A stretch of 54,114 bases of DNA from contig SPJS01000106.1 of the NCBI GenBank assembly GCA_006844705.1, forward strand, positions 1-54,114, read 5' to 3'. A model generated the notes under the pieces. The model was not told where the DNA came from, did not search any database, and saw only the letters and a program-made list of their open reading frames with translations. The position numbers and the translations under genes are program-made. Below are positions 17,133 to 27,429 of this stretch, one piece after another (the first letter of the stretch is position 1; every line of letters starts with the position of its first letter). Source of the stretch: Methylococcaceae bacterium (GTDB lineage Bacteria > Pseudomonadota > Gammaproteobacteria > Methylococcales > Methylomonadaceae).

Positions 17133-18524
17133 TTAACAGGGTACAACAATGCCGGACTCTTTCATTCTGGCCAGTTTGTACCTTAACGTGCGCGGACTGA
17201 TACCCAGTGTTTCCGCGGTTAATTTCCTGCTGCCATTTAATTCATTTAACGTCTGCAAAATAATCTTTTCTTCTGCAGACCTGACACCTTCGCCCAGACT
17301 ATTCACGTCGTCATTTGCTTCAACTGCCTTGATTCTGACAGAAGCAACATCAGTGCCATGGTTTTCTTGACGCCTATCAAATGACAGGTTAGGCATCGCC
17401 TGCTGATCATCAAAAACCAGATGATCCGTAGTGATATAGCCATTTTGCTGCAAAATCAACGCACGCTGGATAACATTCTCCAGTTCACGCACATTTCCTG
17501 GCCACTCATAATTGTGTATTTTTGCTATGGCTTCATCGCTGAACACAGGTAAAACCTTGCCGCTTTCCGCATGTTTTAGCAGCAAATCTTTGGCCAGCGA
17601 AGTAATATCCTGTAAACGTTCACGCAAGGGCGGAATTTTCAGCGGGAACACACTTAACCGATAATAAAGATCTTCCCTGAATTCACCTTGTTCTACATAT
17701 TGTTTTAGCTTTCGGTTAGTGGTCGCCAAAAACCTGACATCTAATAAAATCTTCTTTTGGCTGCCTAATCGCTCGACTTCTTTTTCCTGTAAAACGCGTA
17801 ACAATTTAGCTTGCAAAGACAAATCCATTTCTGAAATTTCATCCAGCAACAAGGTCCCTCCCTGTGCCTGCTCAAACTTGCCGGCAGACGCTTGCACCGC
17901 ACCGGTAAATGCCCCTTTTTCATAACCAAACAATATGGCCTCCAGCATATTCTCCGGAATAGCCGCGCAATTGATAGCGACAAACGGCCCTTGTGCACAT
18001 CGCGAATGTTGATGGATATACCGTGCCAGCACTTCTTTACCCGAACCACTTTCTCCCTGCAACAGCACAGTGACATTTGTTTGAGCCACGCGCTCGGCGA
18101 TGGTATACACCTGCTGCATAGTGCTGCCTGTCGTCGAAATGGGTTGAGCAACAGGCCTGTGTTCTTGCAAAAACAGTCTGACTTTTTCCACCAGAACATC
18201 TGCTTCAAACGGTTTTATCAAATAATCTGCCGCACCGCTTTGCATAGCAGCCACAGCTCTAGGAACCGTGCCGTAAGCCGTCATCAGCAGCACGGGTATC
18301 TCTGGAAACTGCATCTGCATATTGCGCAGAAGCCCTACCCCATCCATCTGCGGCATTTGTACATCGCTGACAACCAGCCTGAAATTATGACTGGCCAGTT
18401 TGCTCAAGGCATCTTTACCATTGTCCGCTGTTTCTGCCTGGTAACCTTCAATAGTCAACGTTTCAAGCAACGCCTCACGCAGTGATTTATCATCTTCAAC
18501 AATTAATACATCATACGATTTCAT
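17133..18524 (-). CDS. fleR: Sigma-54-dependent flagellar response regulator FleR/FlrC
   Basis: A 463-residue protein: receiver domain with phospho-Asp54 (VVSDVQMPQMDG), AAA+ domain with Walker A GESGSGKE and GAFTGA loop (GYEKGAFTGAVQ) for sigma-54 contact, and C-terminal Fis-type helix-turn-helix (RKLTAETLGISPRTLRYKL). In polar-flagellate gammaproteobacteria this protein (FleR or FlrC) activates class III basal-body/hook genes, fitting its place before fliE. It overlaps the fleS 3' end by 14 bases. Confidence 0.93.
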   Translation of the reverse strand: MKSYDVLIVEDDKSLREALLETLTIEGYQAETADNGKDALSKLASHNFRLVVSDVQMPQMDGVGLLRNMQMQFPEIPVLLMTAYGTVPRAVAAMQSGAADYLIKPFEADVLVEKVRLFLQEHRPVAQPISTTGSTMQQVYTIAERVAQTNVTVLLQGESGSGKEVLARYIHQHSRCAQGPFVAINCAAIPENMLEAILFGYEKGAFTGAVQASAGKFEQAQGGTLLLDEISEMDLSLQAKLLRVLQEKEVERLGSQKKILLDVRFLATTNRKLKQYVEQGEFREDLYYRLSVFPLKIPPLRERLQDITSLAKDLLLKHAESGKVLPVFSDEAIAKIHNYEWPGNVRELENVIQRALILQQNGYITTDHLVFDDQQAMPNLSFDRRQENHGTDVASVRIKAVEANDDVNSLGEGVRSAEEKIILQTLNELNGSRKLTAETLGISPRTLRYKLARMKESGIVVPC

Positions 18525-19731
18525 AGTCGCTTACCTCTCGCAAAATATTGTTATTCGATGGTGACACTCCAATTGTGTGTTGCTTAATACACGGCAAAAT
18601 CAAAGTGAATCGAGTGCCCTCCTTGACGACTGAATGACAAGTCACCTGTCCATGATGGGCTACAACAACACTCTCAACGACGGCCAAACCCAAGCCGGTT
18701 CCATTTCCCTTCGTCGTAAAAAATGGTTCAAACAACCTTTTTTGTTGGTCTAAACTAATCCCACACCCATTATCAATAATTTCTATTTTCAGTTGCCCTG
18801 GCTGGTGTTGTGTAATCTGCATGGTAATGGTTGCCTGCTCATCACAAGCCTGCACCGCATTATCCAAAATATTCATTAATGCACCCAACAACGCATCCAT
18901 ATTTCCATGCAGAGAATCTTCTGTCACTCCGTTGATGATTGAAAAGTTTACGGACTGATTTTGCATATTTTCCTGAATATGCTGCAGTAATAAAGCCAAA
19001 GAAAATTCAGACATCAGTAATTTGCCCTGTTTGGCAAATATCAGCATGTCATTGACCTGCCGTTCCAAATGATGAAGTCGTTCCAGAATTTTTTTCGAAA
19101 ATTGTTGACGTTTGCCTTCATCAACACTGCACTTGTCCATTTGAGATGCATATAAAAGTGCTGTAGATAAAGGTGTACGCACCTGATGGGCCATACCGGC
19201 GACCATTTCTCCCATTGCAGACAAATGCTTTTGTTGCGCCAACAAATCCTGTAGATGCCGTAATTCACTGACATCAGACAACAAAACAATTTGCCCGCCG
19301 TCTTCAGACAAGACATTTCGCTTCATATTGATACGTCTGCCATCTTTTAATTGCCTCTCATCGACACAATTAATTACAGGAAACAAACTGCGTTGCATAA
19401 TTTCATGCCATTGCTGATGCAGCAGAGGTTCGCCCAGATAATCAATCGCTAATTGGTTACAATCGATAATTGATTCCTGCTCATCCAACACAATGACACC
19501 TGCCGGTAATGCCACTAGAAGCTGCTGTAATCGAGAAGCGATCCTTTCTTTCTCAATTAAGGTCTGCATCCTTTCACTTCTTACGGCAGCCAATTCCTGA
19601 TTAAGCAAGGACACCTGTGTTTCCAGACTTTGATAGGAATTACTCAGGTTTTTGGATAATTGATTAAATAATTCAAAAGCATCAGTTAACCTGGCGGCAT
19701 CATTCTGTTTTTGGTGTAATGCGGTATTCAT
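18511..19731 (-). CDS. fleS: Flagellar sensor kinase FleS/FlrB
   Basis: A 406-residue soluble kinase with no membrane segment. There is an N-terminal coiled coil (about 15-70), a PAS domain (about 72-160: GVIVLDEQESIIDCNQLAIDYLG), the H-box MAGMAHQVRTPLSTALLY, and the ATPase domain with N-box ALMNILDNAVQACDE and G-box GNGTGLGLAVVESV. It phosphorylates FleR in response to flagellar assembly state. The usual upstream master regulator FleQ/FlrA is not in the window. Confidence 0.92.
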   Translation of the reverse strand: MNTALHQKQNDAARLTDAFELFNQLSKNLSNSYQSLETQVSLLNQELAAVRSERMQTLIEKERIASRLQQLLVALPAGVIVLDEQESIIDCNQLAIDYLGEPLLHQQWHEIMQRSLFPVINCVDERQLKDGRRINMKRNVLSEDGGQIVLLSDVSELRHLQDLLAQQKHLSAMGEMVAGMAHQVRTPLSTALLYASQMDKCSVDEGKRQQFSKKILERLHHLERQVNDMLIFAKQGKLLMSEFSLALLLQHIQENMQNQSVNFSIINGVTEDSLHGNMDALLGALMNILDNAVQACDEQATITMQITQHQPGQLKIEIIDNGCGISLDQQKRLFEPFFTTKGNGTGLGLAVVESVVVAHHGQVTCHSVVKEGTRFTLILPCIKQHTIGVSPSNNNILREVSDYEIV

Positions 19732-20058
19732 ATGTTGTTCCCTATGCGTCAGACATACCCAAACAAGAAACAGACCAGCTCTGTTTTTTACTTAAAATTC
19801 ATTAACTTATATTCACAAGTCAAATATACGACACCACACAAAATCATCTTTTTTATTTGCCATGCCATTTTATTCGATTATTGTATTTGTAAAATACGTG
19901 CATCATTTTTACTGGAAAATAAGTTAAAAACGATGAAAAACTCAGTCTTTACTGGATTTTTCCACTGATAATTTGCTTTAATGCAAGCATTGACAATGAT
20001 TACGAATTATTAATTTCACATTTTTCACTTTAAAAATATAACAATACGAGGTAACCCT
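19732..20058. other. Divergent intergenic region, fleS and repeat-protein gene
   Basis: This 327-bp AT-rich stretch must hold promoters for fleS (-) and for the gene at 20059 (+). A TTGACA hexamer is at 19990-19995, but its matching -10 is weak. A small palindrome (AATGC/GCATT) is at 19979-19990. No sigma-54 consensus was found on the minus strand. No credible gene lies within it; the 78-codon open frame on the plus strand has no ribosome-binding site or family look. Confidence 0.4.
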
Positions 20059-20928
20059 ATGGCCAAGAGCTTTCTAGATAAATTTCTGGATTTCGCTGGA
20101 TTCTCCTCTCCAAGCAATGAAGGACATTATCACCCTTCGATGTATAGAGATGAATCCCAGAAAACGCCCACGCCCAAAAATAAACAAACTGCCTCCAAAA
20201 ACAGTGGCGTCAGTGGTGTGGAAAAATACCTGCAAAAAAAAGAAAAAGTCAGCGCCAAAAAAAAGACACCTGCAAAACCAGCATTAACTGGCGTGGAAAA
20301 ATATCTGGCAAAAAAAGAACAGGTCGTCCAACAGCAAAAAAAAGAACATGCGGAGCGCCTTGTCAATATGACCGGGGTGGAACGTTATCTGGCGAAACTT
20401 GAAAAATCCAAACCTGTAGCTAAAGCTAAAACAGTTAAAAAAATTGAAACGTTCAAGAAAAGTGCTGAAGTCACTGGTGTAAGCAAATATCTGGAAAAAC
20501 AGACCCACAAAAAACCTGCTGCAGCGCCTGTTAAAAAAGAAGGTAACGCAAAACCTGCCCCATCCGCCAAAGCAGCAAAGCCGGGGAAAGTGGAAGAACG
20601 TAAAAAATCAGCTGAAACAAATAAAGCGACGACAAAGAAAGCCAAAGTTGCTAAACCAGTTACTGCTGAAAAGCCTGCAACTACGGCTAAAAAGGTAGAA
20701 CCAACAACACCTGAAAAAGCCAAAGATGAAAGCGCATCAACGTTGATTAATTATGCCCAAACATCGGATCAATGCCTGGCCATGACACAAAAAGGGACTC
20801 GCTGCCGCCGCAAATCCAATCTTGAAATACTGGACAAAACCATTAATAAACAAAAATACAAATTTGCTGTGTGTTCACAACATAATAATGCCAGCTTTAA
20901 GCCGATAGAGGGATTAGTGAAAAGCTGA
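20059..20928 (+). CDS. Lys/Ala-rich GVxKYL-repeat protein with Cys/His tail
   Basis: A 289-residue, very basic protein of unknown function with three parts. The N-terminal 30 residues are a short amphipathic segment (MAKSFLDKFLDFAGF). Residues 52-149 hold four copies of a motif (S/T)GV(E/S)(K/R)YLxKxE, joined by Lys/Ala/Pro linkers. Residues 150-225 are a disordered AKP/KKA-rich stretch like histone tails. The last 55 residues have Cys239, Cys249, Cys272 and His275 in the pattern C-x9-C...C-x2-H, preceded by the MTQKGTRCRRK loop, recalling the DUF5763-type zinc-knuckle (recalled, not searched). GAGG precedes the ATG. DNA or RNA binding is a reasonable guess. It is monocistronic. Confidence 0.8.
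   Translation: MAKSFLDKFLDFAGFSSPSNEGHYHPSMYRDESQKTPTPKNKQTASKNSGVSGVEKYLQKKEKVSAKKKTPAKPALTGVEKYLAKKEQVVQQQKKEHAERLVNMTGVERYLAKLEKSKPVAKAKTVKKIETFKKSAEVTGVSKYLEKQTHKKPAAAPVKKEGNAKPAPSAKAAKPGKVEERKKSAETNKATTKKAKVAKPVTAEKPATTAKKVEPTTPEKAKDESASTLINYAQTSDQCLAMTQKGTRCRRKSNLEILDKTINKQKYKFAVCSQHNNASFKPIEGLVKS
20212..20505 (+). repeat. Four in-gene GVxKYL coding repeats
   Basis: The repeats lie at residues 52-63, 77-88, 105-116 and 139-149. Period grows from 25 to 28 to 34 residues, so linkers vary while the motif is kept; the DNA is not identical between copies. This looks like selection on the peptide rather than recent slippage. Confidence 0.8.
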
Positions 20929-20989
20929 ATACAAAGATACCGGAAAGGCTGAAGGTTTCGTTCTAAAAAACAGAGCTTAAGTTATACAT

Positions 20990-21028
20990 CTCATCTATTA
21001 GCCCCCGAACCGAGAGCTAATAGATGAG
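20990..21028. terminator. Hairpin between convergent genes
   Basis: A perfect 13-bp stem (CTCATCTATTAGC and its complement) around a 13-nt loop, between the repeat-protein gene (+) and dsbC (-). There is no T-run, so termination is likely weak or rho-assisted; it could also protect mRNA ends. Confidence 0.5.
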
Positions 21029-21039
21029 TATAGTGGCAA

Positions 21040-21747
21040 TTAATCTGCCGCTAATGCCTTAGCCAATCGTTTAGCTGGTAAGTAACCTGGAAAAACAGTT
21101 CCTTTTGAAGTGATAATCATTGGCGTACCACGCGCTTCAAAGTCATTTCCTAATTTCATATGATTATCTACCGGGTTATCACACGTCTTTTGTTCAGGTG
21201 TTTTACCCTGCTTTGCCTCGGTTAACGCCTGATTTTTATCCTCTGCACACCACACTGAAACCGCTTTGTTGTATGATTCAGAACCTTTACCGGCTCTTGG
21301 GTAAAACAGGTATTTTATTGAAATGCCTGCTGCCAGATATTGGTCCATTTCGGCATGCAGTTTTCTGCAATAGCCGCAGTCAATATCGGTAAAAATTGCG
21401 ACTTCATGCTTTTCATTTTCAGCCTTGAAATTAATTGTAGAATCATTATTCAGCTTTGCTAAAACTTGACTGCGCCCATCGGCCAATTTTTGTTCGGTCA
21501 GGTTTTTCCGACCCAATACATCAATCAGATTACCTTGAATCAGGTGTTTCCCATCCTCTGACATATATATCAGTTTGTTGCCGTAGCTGACCTCATATAA
21601 TCCTGGAATTTCTTTCAGGGGAGTCACACTATCCACTTTGGCTGAGGGCATTAATAAAGCCAAAGCTGCTTTGATTTCTGCTTCGCCTGCATGCGTAAGA
21701 GGAGAAAATAATATTAAGAAACTAAAAATTTTCGTAAGCTTGTTCAT
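21040..21747 (-). CDS. dsbC: DsbC-type thiol:disulphide isomerase
   Basis: A 235-residue protein with a signal peptide (cut near THA-GE at residue 20), an N-terminal dimerisation domain (about 22-80) and a thioredoxin fold with CGYC (Cys124, Cys127) in FTDIDCGYCRKLH and cis-Pro in ARGTPMII. A second Cys pair (WCAEDK, KTCDNP) matches the structural disulphide of DsbC. DsbC repairs wrong disulphides in the periplasm and is kept reduced by DsbD. It lies 76 bp downstream of rseP, where bamA usually lies. Confidence 0.9.
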   Translation of the reverse strand: MNKLTKIFSFLILFSPLTHAGEAEIKAALALLMPSAKVDSVTPLKEIPGLYEVSYGNKLIYMSEDGKHLIQGNLIDVLGRKNLTEQKLADGRSQVLAKLNNDSTINFKAENEKHEVAIFTDIDCGYCRKLHAEMDQYLAAGISIKYLFYPRAGKGSESYNKAVSVWCAEDKNQALTEAKQGKTPEQKTCDNPVDNHMKLGNDFEARGTPMIITSKGTVFPGYLPAKRLAKALAAD

Positions 21748-21823
21748 TTTGATATCTGTTAAATTTGCAGAGAGAATACCTAAAGACCTTTATCTTATAG
21801 TGAAGTTCTTTGATCGACATTTT

Positions 21824-23185
21824 TTATTGAAATACACGCTCTATATCGAGTATCACAACAAAAAACATTAAAGCCATTAATAAAAACATGCCTATTTGTT
21901 GAAAAAACAATTGAATTTTTTCGGGAATAGGTCCGCCCTTAATCCCTTCAATGGCAAAAAACAGTAAATGCCCGCCATCTAAAACCGGCACAGGTAAAAG
22001 ATTGAGTACACCTAGACTTACACTGATCAGACCCAGGTATTTTAAAAAATACACAAACCCGAGCTCAGCAGACTGTCCTGCATATTGAGCAATGCTAATC
22101 GGGCCACTCAAATTATCAACCGAGGCCTTGCCGACGAGCATTTTGCCCATCATCTTTAATGACGCTACCGCGATAAAAGCCGTTTTTTGAAATGCCACCG
22201 GTATTGCTTCCAATGGGGCTATAGAATAGCTTACTTGTAAATCATCCAGGACACCTTCAGGAATTTCAACCCCGGCACCGATTTTGCCAATTTGTTTTCC
22301 ATCCTGGTCAATGGCTTCAGGAATGAGCTGGATAACCACGTGTACTGAATCGCGTTCAAGAGTGACATCTATGGGTTGACCTGGTCGAGACTGAATGTAT
22401 CTTACCCATGAAGACCAGTCATTGACCGCAACTGAATCTGCGTTAATGATTAAATCACCGGCTTGCAAACCAGCTTTATCTGCCGCACCATCAGGAATAA
22501 TTTTCCCGATAACAGGTCGTAAAGAAGGAGACCAGGGCTTAAGGCCTAACCTGTCAAAAAAAACTTCCGGACTTTCCCGGTCTTCAGGTGAAGTGAAAAT
22601 TGTTTTTATTTGCTCGGACTCATCTGTTGTTTTAATGAGCAGTGCAATCTCATCCTCACCTTCCATCGCAACAGAAAATAAGTGAGACAAGGCTTCAGAC
22701 CATGAAGGGATGTCCTTGTCATTAATCTTGAGAATTTCTTCCCCATTCTGCAACCCCGCCTGTGCAGACAAACTTCCTTCTTCAACCTCTCCAATGACAG
22801 GCCGCATTCCTGTTTCTCCCAGTACAGCAACACACCAGAACAAAAAAACTGCCAGAATGAGATTGAATATTGGACCTGCTGCAACAATTGCAGAACGTAC
22901 TTTCAATGATTGCCGATTAAAGGAGAAAGGCAAATCTTCTTCTGCAACGATTCCTTCCCGCTCATCAACCATTTTGACGTAACCACCTAAGGGAATGGCG
23001 GAGACGACATATTGCGTTGAAGACGGGTCTTTTTGATATGACCACAGAATTTTGCCAAACCCAATGGAAAACCGTAATACCTTGACTCCAGATTTTCTCG
23101 CTACCCAGAAATGGCCATATTCATGGAATGCAACCAATATTCCAACAGCGACAACAAAAAAGAATATGTTGTTGAGTAATTCCAT
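21824..23185 (-). CDS. rseP: Site-2 protease RseP
   Basis: A 453-residue membrane zinc protease: HEYGH (His21, Glu22, His25) in TM1, two central PDZ domains and the second zinc motif NLLPVPVLDGGH near the C-terminus. RseP cuts anti-sigma factors such as RseA and signal-peptide remnants within the membrane. The ATG at 23185 shares its A with the dxr stop (TGATG), so this is preferred over the TTG three codons upstream. Confidence 0.95.
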   Translation of the reverse strand: MELLNNIFFFVVAVGILVAFHEYGHFWVARKSGVKVLRFSIGFGKILWSYQKDPSSTQYVVSAIPLGGYVKMVDEREGIVAEEDLPFSFNRQSLKVRSAIVAAGPIFNLILAVFLFWCVAVLGETGMRPVIGEVEEGSLSAQAGLQNGEEILKINDKDIPSWSEALSHLFSVAMEGEDEIALLIKTTDESEQIKTIFTSPEDRESPEVFFDRLGLKPWSPSLRPVIGKIIPDGAADKAGLQAGDLIINADSVAVNDWSSWVRYIQSRPGQPIDVTLERDSVHVVIQLIPEAIDQDGKQIGKIGAGVEIPEGVLDDLQVSYSIAPLEAIPVAFQKTAFIAVASLKMMGKMLVGKASVDNLSGPISIAQYAGQSAELGFVYFLKYLGLISVSLGVLNLLPVPVLDGGHLLFFAIEGIKGGPIPEKIQLFFQQIGMFLLMALMFFVVILDIERVFQ

Positions 23186-24369
23186 CAGTTGCAATTCGCC
23201 TCAACCAATGCTGAAGATACTTGTCGAGCATCTGCATCAGCCTGCAAAATTATGTCGAGAGAATCGGCAATGTCAGGTGAAAATTCTGCCATCGTTTTTT
23301 CAATGATCTTGGGGATGTCTGTGAATCGTATCATTTCGTTTAAAAAAGCATCTACAGCGATTTCATTCGCAGCATTTAAAATCGTTGGCATTATGCCCCC
23401 CGCATTAACTGCTTCACATGCAAGACGTAAACAGGGGAAGCGCTGAAGATCAGGTTGTTCAAAGTCCATTTGCTTGACTTCAAAAATATTTAAAGGTTCC
23501 ACGCCAGAATCAAATCGTTCTGGCCAGGCCATCGCATGCGCAATGGGTGTACGCATATCAGGGTTACCCATTTGAGCAAGCACTGATCCATCGACATAAT
23601 CGACCATCGAATGGATAATACTCTGTTTATGAATAACCACCTGGATATCTTCAGGGGACATATTGAACAACAAACAGGCTTCAATCAATTCCAGACCTTT
23701 ATTCATCATCGTGGCTGAATCCACCGAGATTTTCCGACCCATGTCCCATTTAGGATGGGCTACCGCCTGTTCTGGAGTCACATGCTCCAAATCCGCTATC
23801 GGTGTAGCTCGGAAAGGCCCTCCAGATGCTGTTAACAAAATGCGTCTCGCCTGTTTTGCACGTGTTCCGGTTTCGTATCCTCCCGGCATACACTGAAAGA
23901 TTGCATTATGTTCACTGTCTATGGGTAACAAATGTGCGCCAGATTCTGCAACAGCCTGCATAAAAATGTCGCCAGACATAACCAACGCTTCTTTATTAGC
24001 CAATAGCACTGTTTTTCCAGCTTTAGCCGCAGCTAAGGTGGGTAACAGTCCGGCCGCGCCAACAATGGCCGCCATCACTGATTCAACCTGGTCCAAAGAG
24101 GCAACTTGCTGCAAAGCCTGAGCCCCGACAAGAACAGTTATGTCGTTTAGTCCGGATTCATCCAGTTTTTGTTTAAAAGACACCGCTTTTTCTTCATTCA
24201 CTACCACGGCATATTGCGGTCGATATTGTTGGCACTGTTTGAATAACGCATCAATGTTGGTATTCGCCGTTAACGCAACGACCTTATATTTGTCTGGATG
24301 ACGGGAAATGACATCAAGTGTGCTGACACCAATCGACCCGGTGGCACCAAGAATACAAAGCCCTTTCAC
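23185..24369 (-). CDS. dxr: 1-deoxy-D-xylulose 5-phosphate reductoisomerase
   Basis: A 394-residue enzyme of the MEP isoprenoid pathway that turns DXP into MEP with NADPH. The N-terminal [13 protein letters not shown] is the nucleotide-binding site; [10 protein letters not shown] and [11 protein letters not shown] are the substrate and metal-binding motifs, and [23 protein letters not shown] is fully conserved. It starts with GTG (GTGA overlap with the cdsA stop). Confidence 0.96.
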   Translation of the reverse strand: MKGLCILGATGSIGVSTLDVISRHPDKYKVVALTANTNIDALFKQCQQYRPQYAVVVNEEKAVSFKQKLDESGLNDITVLVGAQALQQVASLDQVESVMAAIVGAAGLLPTLAAAKAGKTVLLANKEALVMSGDIFMQAVAESGAHLLPIDSEHNAIFQCMPGGYETGTRAKQARRILLTASGGPFRATPIADLEHVTPEQAVAHPKWDMGRKISVDSATMMNKGLELIEACLLFNMSPEDIQVVIHKQSIIHSMVDYVDGSVLAQMGNPDMRTPIAHAMAWPERFDSGVEPLNIFEVKQMDFEQPDLQRFPCLRLACEAVNAGGIMPTILNAANEIAVDAFLNEMIRFTDIPKIIEKTMAEFSPDIADSLDIILQADADARQVSSALVEANCN

Positions 24370-25241
24370 GAAAACACACTCCGGCCAATCAGCAAAATTC
24401 CTGCGTAAAAGAAAGGAGACGCGGCGATAACACTATCAATTCTGTCCAACACACCACCGTGCCCCGGCAGAATAGACCCACAGTCTTTCACCCCTTTTTG
24501 CCTTTTAAATAAACTGATAAATAAATCTCCATAGATGGATATCAGAATAGTTAATACTGACAATAATATGAAGTCAGTCGTAATCATTAACGGAAAACCA
24601 TAGTACAAGCCAAGTACGGCTCCACAAACCAGCCCCATGAACAATGCGGCATACATGCCTTCCACTGTTTTGCCCGGGCTTATTTGTTCGGCAAGTTTCA
24701 CTTTGCCATACTTTTTGCCTGCAAAATAAGCGGCAATATCTGCCGACCAAATTAAAAATAGAAAATAGAGCACCATTTCAGTGCCATACAATGTTCTTAA
24801 CCGGGTAATAAACATCCATGCAAAAAACAGAATGAATAGACCAAACATAGCCTTATAACGTTTTCTTATTGACATCTCCAATAATTGATCAGGTACTTTT
24901 CTAATCAAAGACATGGATATTATCCAGAATAGCGTGGGTAAAACCACCAACCATTCCAGAACACCCGAATATTGTCTTATTTCCTGCCATTTAAATAGAA
25001 AAGAGACTAATTCCAAAAACTGTGGCCAAAATTGAACAAATAACATTAATCCAAATAATGCCAGCAAGAACAATATTTTCGAAACCACTGTGTCAATATC
25101 TACTAACGCCGCCCATTCCCAGGCAGCAATTAAAACGATCAGCGCGATTAGTGCTGAAAAAAGGTAGGGGGGTAACATAAAGATTGCCGTCAACATGACA
25201 GCAAACAATAAAATTCCAGTAAATGTTCGTTTAATTAACAT
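24366..25241 (-). CDS. cdsA: Phosphatidate cytidylyltransferase
   Basis: A 291-residue inner-membrane protein with about eight hydrophobic segments. The C-terminal CDP-diglyceride synthase signature reads [11 protein letters not shown], then [12 protein letters not shown]. It makes CDP-diacylglycerol, the precursor of all bacterial glycerophospholipids. It follows uppS by 52 bp and overlaps dxr. Confidence 0.95.
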   Translation of the reverse strand: MLIKRTFTGILLFAVMLTAIFMLPPYLFSALIALIVLIAAWEWAALVDIDTVVSKILFLLALFGLMLFVQFWPQFLELVSFLFKWQEIRQYSGVLEWLVVLPTLFWIISMSLIRKVPDQLLEMSIRKRYKAMFGLFILFFAWMFITRLRTLYGTEMVLYFLFLIWSADIAAYFAGKKYGKVKLAEQISPGKTVEGMYAALFMGLVCGAVLGLYYGFPLMITTDFILLSVLTILISIYGDLFISLFKRQKGVKDCGSILPGHGGVLDRIDSVIAASPFFYAGILLIGRSVFS

Positions 25242-25293
25242 AATAATTCTTATATCTTTACAACTGCAAACAGTACTATTGGCCCTAGTGGTG

Positions 25294-26052
25294 TCAGGTT
25301 CTTTTTATGACCTGTTCACTCGTATGTCCAAATCGTCTTTGTCTGCCTTTAAAACTATCGATTGCATCAGCCAAAACAGCTTGATCAAAATCAGGCCATA
25401 ATATGGATGAAAAATAAAATTCAGTATATGCAAGTTGCCACAGCAAAAAATTACTGACTCTTTGCTCTCCACCCGTACGAATAAAAAGATCAGGTTCAGG
25501 TAATTCAAAGGTGGATAAATGCTGATTGATCAAATCTTCAGATATATCAGATTCAGTAATCTCTCCTTGCTGTAACATCACCGATATTTTTTTGCATGCT
25601 TGAGTGATATCCCAGCGTCCACCATAGTTTGCTGCAATATTCAACGTCAGCCCAGTATTTTTTTTGGTTTGCTCTTCAGCTTGAACAATTTTATCTTGTA
25701 ATTTCTGCGAAAACCGGGATCTATCACCTATCACGCGCAACCGGATATTATTTTTATCCAGTTTATCGACCTCATTCTTCAGAGTAAGCATGAATAAATC
25801 CATCAACATGTTGACTTCTGTTTGCGGTCGCCGCCAGTTTTCACTACTGAACGCAAACAATGACAAGACCTCAATCTTTTGTTCTCCACAGAACTCAACA
25901 ATCTTGCGCACCGTTTTCACGCCTTCCCTATGCCCTATGACTCGGGGCATCAGCCGTTTTTGTGCCCAACGTCCGTTACCATCCATAATGATAGCAATAT
26001 GACGTGGATTGCCATTATCTATATTTGACAAATGATTGCTGTCTTCACTCAT
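25294..26052 (-). CDS. uppS: Undecaprenyl diphosphate synthase
   Basis: A 252-residue cis-prenyltransferase. IIMDGNGRWA holds the catalytic Asp, and FAFSSENWRRP and DLFIRTGGEQRVSNFLLWQ are the substrate motifs. It makes the C55 lipid carrier for peptidoglycan and LPS/O-antigen building. It starts 6 bp after frr and is followed by cdsA, matching the standard cluster order. Confidence 0.96.
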   Translation of the reverse strand: MSEDSNHLSNIDNGNPRHIAIIMDGNGRWAQKRLMPRVIGHREGVKTVRKIVEFCGEQKIEVLSLFAFSSENWRRPQTEVNMLMDLFMLTLKNEVDKLDKNNIRLRVIGDRSRFSQKLQDKIVQAEEQTKKNTGLTLNIAANYGGRWDITQACKKISVMLQQGEITESDISEDLINQHLSTFELPEPDLFIRTGGEQRVSNFLLWQLAYTEFYFSSILWPDFDQAVLADAIDSFKGRQRRFGHTSEQVIKRT

Positions 26053-26058
26053 TATTAT

Positions 26059-26616
26059 TTACATAGAAAGTAAATCGGCTTCTTTTGTTTCAAGATGCTT
26101 TTCTACTTCCTTAATGAATTGATCCGTAATCTTTTGGATTTTTTCCTCTGCGCCGCGTGCTTCATCTTCAGAAATCATTTTTTCTTTAAGCGCTTCTTTA
26201 ACTTCTGAGTTAGCATCCCTACGAATATTTCGTATAGAGATGCGCCCGTTTTCCGCTTCCTGTTTAACGATTTTTACTAAATCACGTCGACGCTCTTCGG
26301 TTAACGGAGGCAAAGGGATACGAATGACCATTCCCTGAGTTGCCGGGTTTAAGCCAAGATCTGAAGCCAAAATTGCTTTTTCAATTGCTTGCACCATCGC
26401 TTTTTCCCATGGGGTTACTTTTAGCGTACGCGCATCTTCGACAGAAACATTAGCAACTTGTGATAATGGCGAATCAGAACCGTAATAAGACACCATAATC
26501 TGATCTAGCAAACTAGGATGCGCACGCCCTGTTCTTATTTTTGAAAACGCTTTCTGTAAGGCTTCTATACTCTTTTCCATCCGTGCCGTTGCATCCAGCT
26601 CTATGTCATCAATCAT
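26059..26616 (-). CDS. frr: Ribosome recycling factor
   Basis: A 185-residue protein of standard length with [15 protein letters not shown] near the N-terminus, [15 protein letters not shown] in the middle and [11 protein letters not shown] following. With EF-G it splits ribosomes after termination. The ATG overlaps the pyrH stop (ATGA). Confidence 0.97.
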   Translation of the reverse strand: MIDDIELDATARMEKSIEALQKAFSKIRTGRAHPSLLDQIMVSYYGSDSPLSQVANVSVEDARTLKVTPWEKAMVQAIEKAILASDLGLNPATQGMVIRIPLPPLTEERRRDLVKIVKQEAENGRISIRNIRRDANSEVKEALKEKMISEDEARGAEEKIQKITDQFIKEVEKHLETKEADLLSM

Positions 26617-27341
26617 TCGACCCCCTTTTTTTCTAATAGGGAGCCAATATCCTCACCTTGCATCAATCGCATAATAGCTCCCGGTTCAAATATATTCATT
26701 ACTCGCATGGGCAAATTATTATCTCGACATAAGACTAAAGCTGTTGTATCCATCACATTCAGTCGCTGATCTAAAGCCTCATCATAAGTTAATCTGGGAT
26801 AGAACTCTGCATCTGAATGTTTCATAGGGTCAGCTGAATAAACGCCTTTTACCTTGGTCGCCTTAATCATTAACTCGGCATTGATTTCAATTGCTCTTAA
26901 GCTAGCGGCCGAATCAGTTGTAAAGAATGGATTACCCGTACCCGCTGCGAAAATAACGACGCGGCCTTTCTCTAAATGACGCACAGCTCTGCGCCGAATG
27001 TAATCTTCACACACCTGATTAATTTTCAGTGCCGTCATCACCCGTACAGGTTGCCCCATATATTCAAGGGCATCCTGCATTGCCAATGCATTAATCACTG
27101 TTGCCAGCATTCCCATCTGATCACCGGTAACGCGATTCAGTCCTGCGGAAGCCTTTTCGGCACCGCGCAGAATATTGCCCCCACCAATGACGAGAGCAAC
27201 TTCTAGACCTGCATTACACAGCTCCAGTATTTCCTGGGCAAGGCGTTTTACAATGTCCGGATCTATACTTCCCCCCGTTTCACTCATTAAGGCTTCACCA
27301 CTTAATTTGAGTAAAATCCTTTTGCAAATCAATTGACTCAT
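26613..27341 (-). CDS. pyrH: Uridylate kinase
   Basis: A 242-residue hexameric UMP kinase with LKLSGEAL at the N-terminus, [10 protein letters not shown] for phosphate binding and [14 protein letters not shown] for UMP binding. It makes UDP for RNA, DNA and cell-wall precursors and is feedback-controlled by UTP. The gene lies between tsf, with a terminator in the gap, and frr. Confidence 0.97.
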   Translation of the reverse strand: MSQLICKRILLKLSGEALMSETGGSIDPDIVKRLAQEILELCNAGLEVALVIGGGNILRGAEKASAGLNRVTGDQMGMLATVINALAMQDALEYMGQPVRVMTALKINQVCEDYIRRRAVRHLEKGRVVIFAAGTGNPFFTTDSAASLRAIEINAELMIKATKVKGVYSADPMKHSDAEFYPRLTYDEALDQRLNVMDTTALVLCRDNNLPMRVMNIFEPGAIMRLMQGEDIGSLLEKKGVE

Positions 27342-27429
27342 AACTTTTTTATCCGTGATACAAACTCAATAAAACCTTCAAAACGACCACTCTCATCAGA
27401 ACATAACCATCAACAAAACATTCTGATTC

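Noticed and set aside
17892..18485. 197-codon frame on the plus strand
   Set aside because: Antisense to fleR; no start context and no recognisable domain.
19732..19968. 78-codon plus-strand frame between fleS and the repeat-protein gene
   Set aside because: No ribosome-binding site, very AT-rich, no domain; more likely intergenic.
20212..20505. CRISPR-like or tandem DNA repeat
   Set aside because: The repeats are at the peptide level with uneven spacing and differing codons; no identical DNA repeat units.
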